The position numbers and the translations under genes are program-made. A stretch of 16,599 bases of DNA from positions 1-16,599 of the forward strand of contig JAEWNY010000111.1 of NCBI GenBank assembly GCA_023461075.1, given 5' to 3'. The notes beneath the pieces were generated by a model that made no database searches, was not told the origin of the DNA, and saw only the letters and a list, made by a program, of their open reading frames with translations. Below are positions 14,493 to 16,599 of the stretch, one piece after another (the first letter of the stretch is position 1; each line of letters starts with the position of its first letter). This DNA comes from Pseudomonadota bacterium. Its GTDB lineage: Bacteria; Pseudomonadota; Gammaproteobacteria; Xanthomonadales; Xanthomonadaceae.

Positions 14493-15059
14493 TTACTCCG
14501 CACGGCCACCGAACTCACCCGTGCTGGTGTTGACCCAGACCTTTTCGCCATTGGTGATGTACTCCGGCACCTGGATCTCGATACCGGTGTTGAGCCGCGC
14601 CGGCTTCGGGCGCTTGGTCGCGGTGCCGCCTTTCAGTTCCGGCGGAGTGTCGATGACCTCGAGCACCACCGAGGTCGGCAACTGCAGCGCCACCGGGGTG
14701 TCGTCGATGATCTGCACGTGGCAGCCCGAGAGGCCGTCGGTGATGTAGCCGGCGTCCTCGCCGATCGAGGCCGCGTCGAGCGGGTACTGGCTGTAGTCCT
14801 CGTCATCCATGAAGACAAAGGCATCGCCGTCCTTGTACGAGAACGTCGCCTGTCGGCGCAGCAGCTCGACTTCGGTCAGGTTGTCATCGCCATCGAAGCT
14901 GGCATCGAGCTTGTGGCCGCCCGGCACCGAATACATGACGAAGCGGAAACGCACGTTGCCGCCGCGGCCCTGCGGACTGGAGCGTTCGATGTCGCGGATC
15001 TGGTAAACGCCGCCATTGTGTTCGACGACGTTGCCTTTCTTGATGTCGTAAGCCTTCAT
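14493..15059 (-). CDS. yeiP: Elongation factor P-like protein (EfpL/YeiP)
   Basis: Paralogue of EF-P that binds stalled ribosomes at the E site and helps peptide-bond formation at difficult motifs; 188 residues and three beta-barrel domains (KOW-like N-terminal, middle OB, C-terminal OB). The assignment to YeiP rather than EF-P rests on the domain-I loop RSSPQGRGGN with Arg32 at the tip, where EF-P has a modified lysine in PGKGQA, and on FSYKDGDAFVFMDDEDYSQY, RPKPARLNTGIEIQVPEYI and the C-terminal FGGRAE. The ATG at 15059 overlaps the upstream membrane-protein stop by four bases; longer in-frame starts lie inside that gene and break the family N-terminus (MKAYDIKKG). The EF-P modification enzymes (EpmA/EpmB or EarP) are not nearby, consistent with an unmodified arginine-tip factor. 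Confidence 0.92.
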   Translation of the reverse strand: MKAYDIKKGNVVEHNGGVYQIRDIERSSPQGRGGNVRFRFVMYSVPGGHKLDASFDGDDNLTEVELLRRQATFSYKDGDAFVFMDDEDYSQYPLDAASIGEDAGYITDGLSGCHVQIIDDTPVALQLPTSVVLEVIDTPPELKGGTATKRPKPARLNTGIEIQVPEYITNGEKVWVNTSTGEFGGRAE

Positions 15060-15355
15060 GGATTCTTTGATAGGAGTGAGCGGAAGAAGCGTTCGTTGAG
15101 CCACCAGGTCATCGCGGCCCAGAATGCGCCTCCCATGGCGCAAAGCACGGCGGCGAAGCCGATCAACAGCGGCAGGCGCGGGTGATCCGTGCCGAGCTGG
15201 AAAGTGACCATCGCCGTGATCAACAAGAACATCACGCCGCCGTAGCCCATGACTCCGCGCACCAGCAGGAAACGCCCGAAGCCGCGGGTGCGGATAGCCG
15301 GCCAGCGCTTGCGCAACCAGCCGTCGCTAACTTTTGTGCCGCCGCTCAGGCTCAT
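15056..15355 (-). CDS. Small two-helix inner-membrane protein, function unknown
   Basis: 99 residues. A basic N-terminus (RKRWPAIRTRGFGRF, about 15-29) is followed by two hydrophobic segments, roughly 34-54 and 62-86, joined by a short loop (QLGTDHPR), and a basic tail (FFRSLLSKNP). By the positive-inside rule both ends should be cytoplasmic. I do not recognise a family. It is real because it is wedged between the SDR gene and efpL with 4-base ATGA overlaps at both ends, and because its hydrophobic pattern is gene-like. No Shine-Dalgarno is seen, so translation is probably coupled to the SDR gene. Confidence 0.8.
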   Translation of the reverse strand: MSLSGGTKVSDGWLRKRWPAIRTRGFGRFLLVRGVMGYGGVMFLLITAMVTFQLGTDHPRLPLLIGFAAVLCAMGGAFWAAMTWWLNERFFRSLLSKNP

Positions 15356-16122
15356 TTCGGTGCCAGCCGGGTCGCGCCATCCAGTCGGATGGTCTCGCCG
15401 TTGAGATAGCTGTTGCCGAGGATGTAGGCGACAAGATCCGCGAATTCCTCCGGCTTGCCGAGGCGCGAAGGGAAGGGAATGGACGCCGCAAGCGAGGCCT
15501 GCACGTCCTCCGGCATGCCGTCGACCATCGGCGTCCAGAAGATGCCAGGCGCTATCGTCATCACCCGTATGCCGAAGCGGGCCAGTTCGCGCGCCATCGG
15601 CAGGGTCATGCCGACCACGCCGCCCTTGGATGCCGAATACGCCGCCTGGCCGATCTGGCCCTCATAGGCGGCGACCGAGGCGGTGTTGACGATGACGCCG
15701 CGTTCGCCCGCGTCGTTGACGTCGTTGTGCTGCATGACATCGGCGCAGGCCTTGGCGACATTGAAGCTGCCGATGAGGTTCACCATCACCGTGGTCTGGA
15801 ACTGCGAGAGCGCCATCGGCCCGTTCTTGCCGAGCACCCGTCCCGCGCCGAGGATGCCGGCGCAGTTGATGCAGGCATTCAACGCGCCGAGGAACTCACG
15901 GGCAGCGGCGACGTTGGCGGTGACGCCGGCCTCGTCGCTGACATCGGTCTTGATGAAGCGGGCATTGTCCTCGCCGAGTTCGGCCACGGCCGCCGCGCCT
16001 TTCTCCGCATTGACATCGAACAGGACGACCTTGCCGCCCTGCGTGACGAGGTGCTTGGCGACCGCGAAACCAAGCCCGGACACGCCGCCGGTGACGATCG
16101 CTCGGGAATCTTTCAGCTGCAT
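15352..16122 (-). CDS. Short-chain dehydrogenase, 3-hydroxyacyl-CoA dehydrogenase type 2 (HSD10-like)
   Basis: NAD-dependent oxidoreductase of 256 residues. The classical SDR elements are complete: TGGVSGLG (11-18), NCAG (86-89), Asn115, Ser149 in NTASVAAYEGQ, and Tyr162/Lys166 in YSASKGG. The run from VIVNTASVAAYEGQIGQAAY through GMTLPMAREL to MTIAPG and the NGETIRLDGA ending closely follow human HSD17B10 and bacterial FadB2x-type enzymes, which oxidise 3-hydroxyacyl-CoA or 2-methyl-3-hydroxybutyryl-CoA in fatty-acid or isoleucine breakdown. It is the first gene of the five-gene run and its stop overlaps the membrane-protein ATG. The promoter may include TAAAAT (minus strand, 16148-16153) 25 bases before the ATG, without a clear -35; co-transcription with the GNAT upstream (39-bp gap) is also possible. 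Confidence 0.92.
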   Translation of the reverse strand: MQLKDSRAIVTGGVSGLGFAVAKHLVTQGGKVVLFDVNAEKGAAAVAELGEDNARFIKTDVSDEAGVTANVAAAREFLGALNACINCAGILGAGRVLGKNGPMALSQFQTTVMVNLIGSFNVAKACADVMQHNDVNDAGERGVIVNTASVAAYEGQIGQAAYSASKGGVVGMTLPMARELARFGIRVMTIAPGIFWTPMVDGMPEDVQASLAASIPFPSRLGKPEEFADLVAYILGNSYLNGETIRLDGATRLAPK

Positions 16123-16147
16123 GGGGAATCTCGGCGGGGAAAACCCG

Positions 16148-16153
16148 ATTTTA
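16148..16153 (-). promoter_or_regulatory. Possible -10 element ahead of the SDR-efpL operon
   Basis: TAAAAT on the minus strand lies in the 39-bp gap between the GNAT stop and the SDR start, inside an unusually AT-rich patch for this window. No convincing -35 was seen at 16-18 bp. Low to moderate support. Confidence 0.35.
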
Positions 16154-16161
16154 GCCGGAGG

Positions 16162-16599
16162 TCACAGCGCGCGCAGGTAGAAGGTGTTGCAGCCGCCGTG
16201 TCCTGTCGCGCCCATCGCGCCATCGATGCGGCGGAATCCGCTTCGCTCGTACAGGCGCATGGCCGCGTCCATGCCTGTGAGCGTTTCGAGATAACACTGG
16301 CGGAACCCGGCCTCGCGCGCGGCATCAAGGCAAAAGGCCATCATCGCGGCGCCTGCGCCCAGACCGCGCGCCTCAGGCAGGAAATACATCTTGCGCAACT
16401 CGCAGGTATCGGCATCGCCGCCTTCCAGCGGGGCGATGCCGCCGCCGCCGAGCACCTGGCCGTCCCTCTCCAGCACGAAATAGGCATGGCGCGGTGCGCC
16501 GTAGGCTTTCGACATCCAGTCCACTTCAGGGTCGTTGATCGCGAAGCCGCAGCCACTGGAACCGAATTCGGGCATCACCGTGCCGCGGATGGGCGCCAC
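16162..16599 (-). CDS. GNAT N-acetyltransferase, N-terminus cut by the window edge
   Basis: 145 codons are visible and the frame is still open at base 16599; a GTG sits exactly at the edge, but the family normally has a further short N-terminal strand, so the true start is probably outside. GNAT features are VMPEFGSSGCGFAI, a dimer-type YFVLERDGQVLGGGGIAPL strand pair, ELRKMYFLPEARGLGAGAAM (acetyl-CoA pyrophosphate loop RGLGAG) and AMRLYERSGFRRI near the end, with the terminal FYLRAL. Substrate unknown. Its stop is 39 bases before the SDR start on the same strand, so it may belong to the same transcription unit. Confidence 0.9.
   Translation of the reverse strand: MAPIRGTVMPEFGSSGCGFAINDPEVDWMSKAYGAPRHAYFVLERDGQVLGGGGIAPLEGGDADTCELRKMYFLPEARGLGAGAAMMAFCLDAAREAGFRQCYLETLTGMDAAMRLYERSGFRRIDGAMGATGHGGCNTFYLRAL

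Overview
The window is high-GC bacterial DNA (about two thirds G+C by eye) of the Xanthomonadaceae/Lysobacteraceae type (Lysobacter, Luteimonas or Thermomonas-like). This placement comes from recalled family resemblance of HisRS, the mtnBDC block, the MetallophosN/C-type phosphoesterase and the EfpL operon. No search was run. It looks like ordinary chromosome: no insertion sequences, integrases, phage genes or CRISPR arrays were seen.

Layout. 1-852: 3' part of a LysR regulator (+). 853-1308: non-coding spacer holding a tRNA-Pro(CGG) gene on the minus strand with a clear promoter and terminator, plus an unexplained segment resembling the 3' part of a glycine riboswitch. 1309-6248 (+): hisS from a TTG start, an unusually long histidine-ammonia-lyase-like gene overlapping it by four bases, and a secreted calcineurin-like phosphoesterase. 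6221-6413 (-): a decayed C-terminal piece of an EamA/DMT transporter. 6469-8347 (-): methionine salvage operon mtnB-mtnD-mtnC. 8417-8449: terminator. 8471-10015 (-): APC-family amino-acid permease with its own promoter. 10159-10719 (+): Nudix hydrolase. 10817-12079 (-): serA, facing away from a probable D-2-hydroxyglutarate dehydrogenase (12108-13493, +) across only 28 bp. 13503-16122 (-): a tight five-gene run of SDR dehydrogenase, two-TM membrane protein, EF-P-like protein EfpL/YeiP, lipoprotein and GNAT. 16162-16599 (-): a second GNAT, cut by the window edge.

How the genes fit together. Much of the window is amino-acid metabolism: charging of tRNA-His, probable deamination of histidine or a related amino acid, recycling of methylthioadenosine to methionine, amino-acid uptake, and serine synthesis. 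SerA of this type can reduce 2-oxoglutarate to D-2-hydroxyglutarate, and the divergent FAD enzyme is well suited to reoxidise it. Gene packing is tight, with six 4-base ATGA stop/start overlaps.

The points most worth following are the lyase, which has an extra block of roughly 50 residues and altered active-site positions; the serA/dehydrogenase divergent pair; the EfpL operon with two uncharacterised envelope proteins; and the transporter remnant. I did not find a clearly new multi-gene system.
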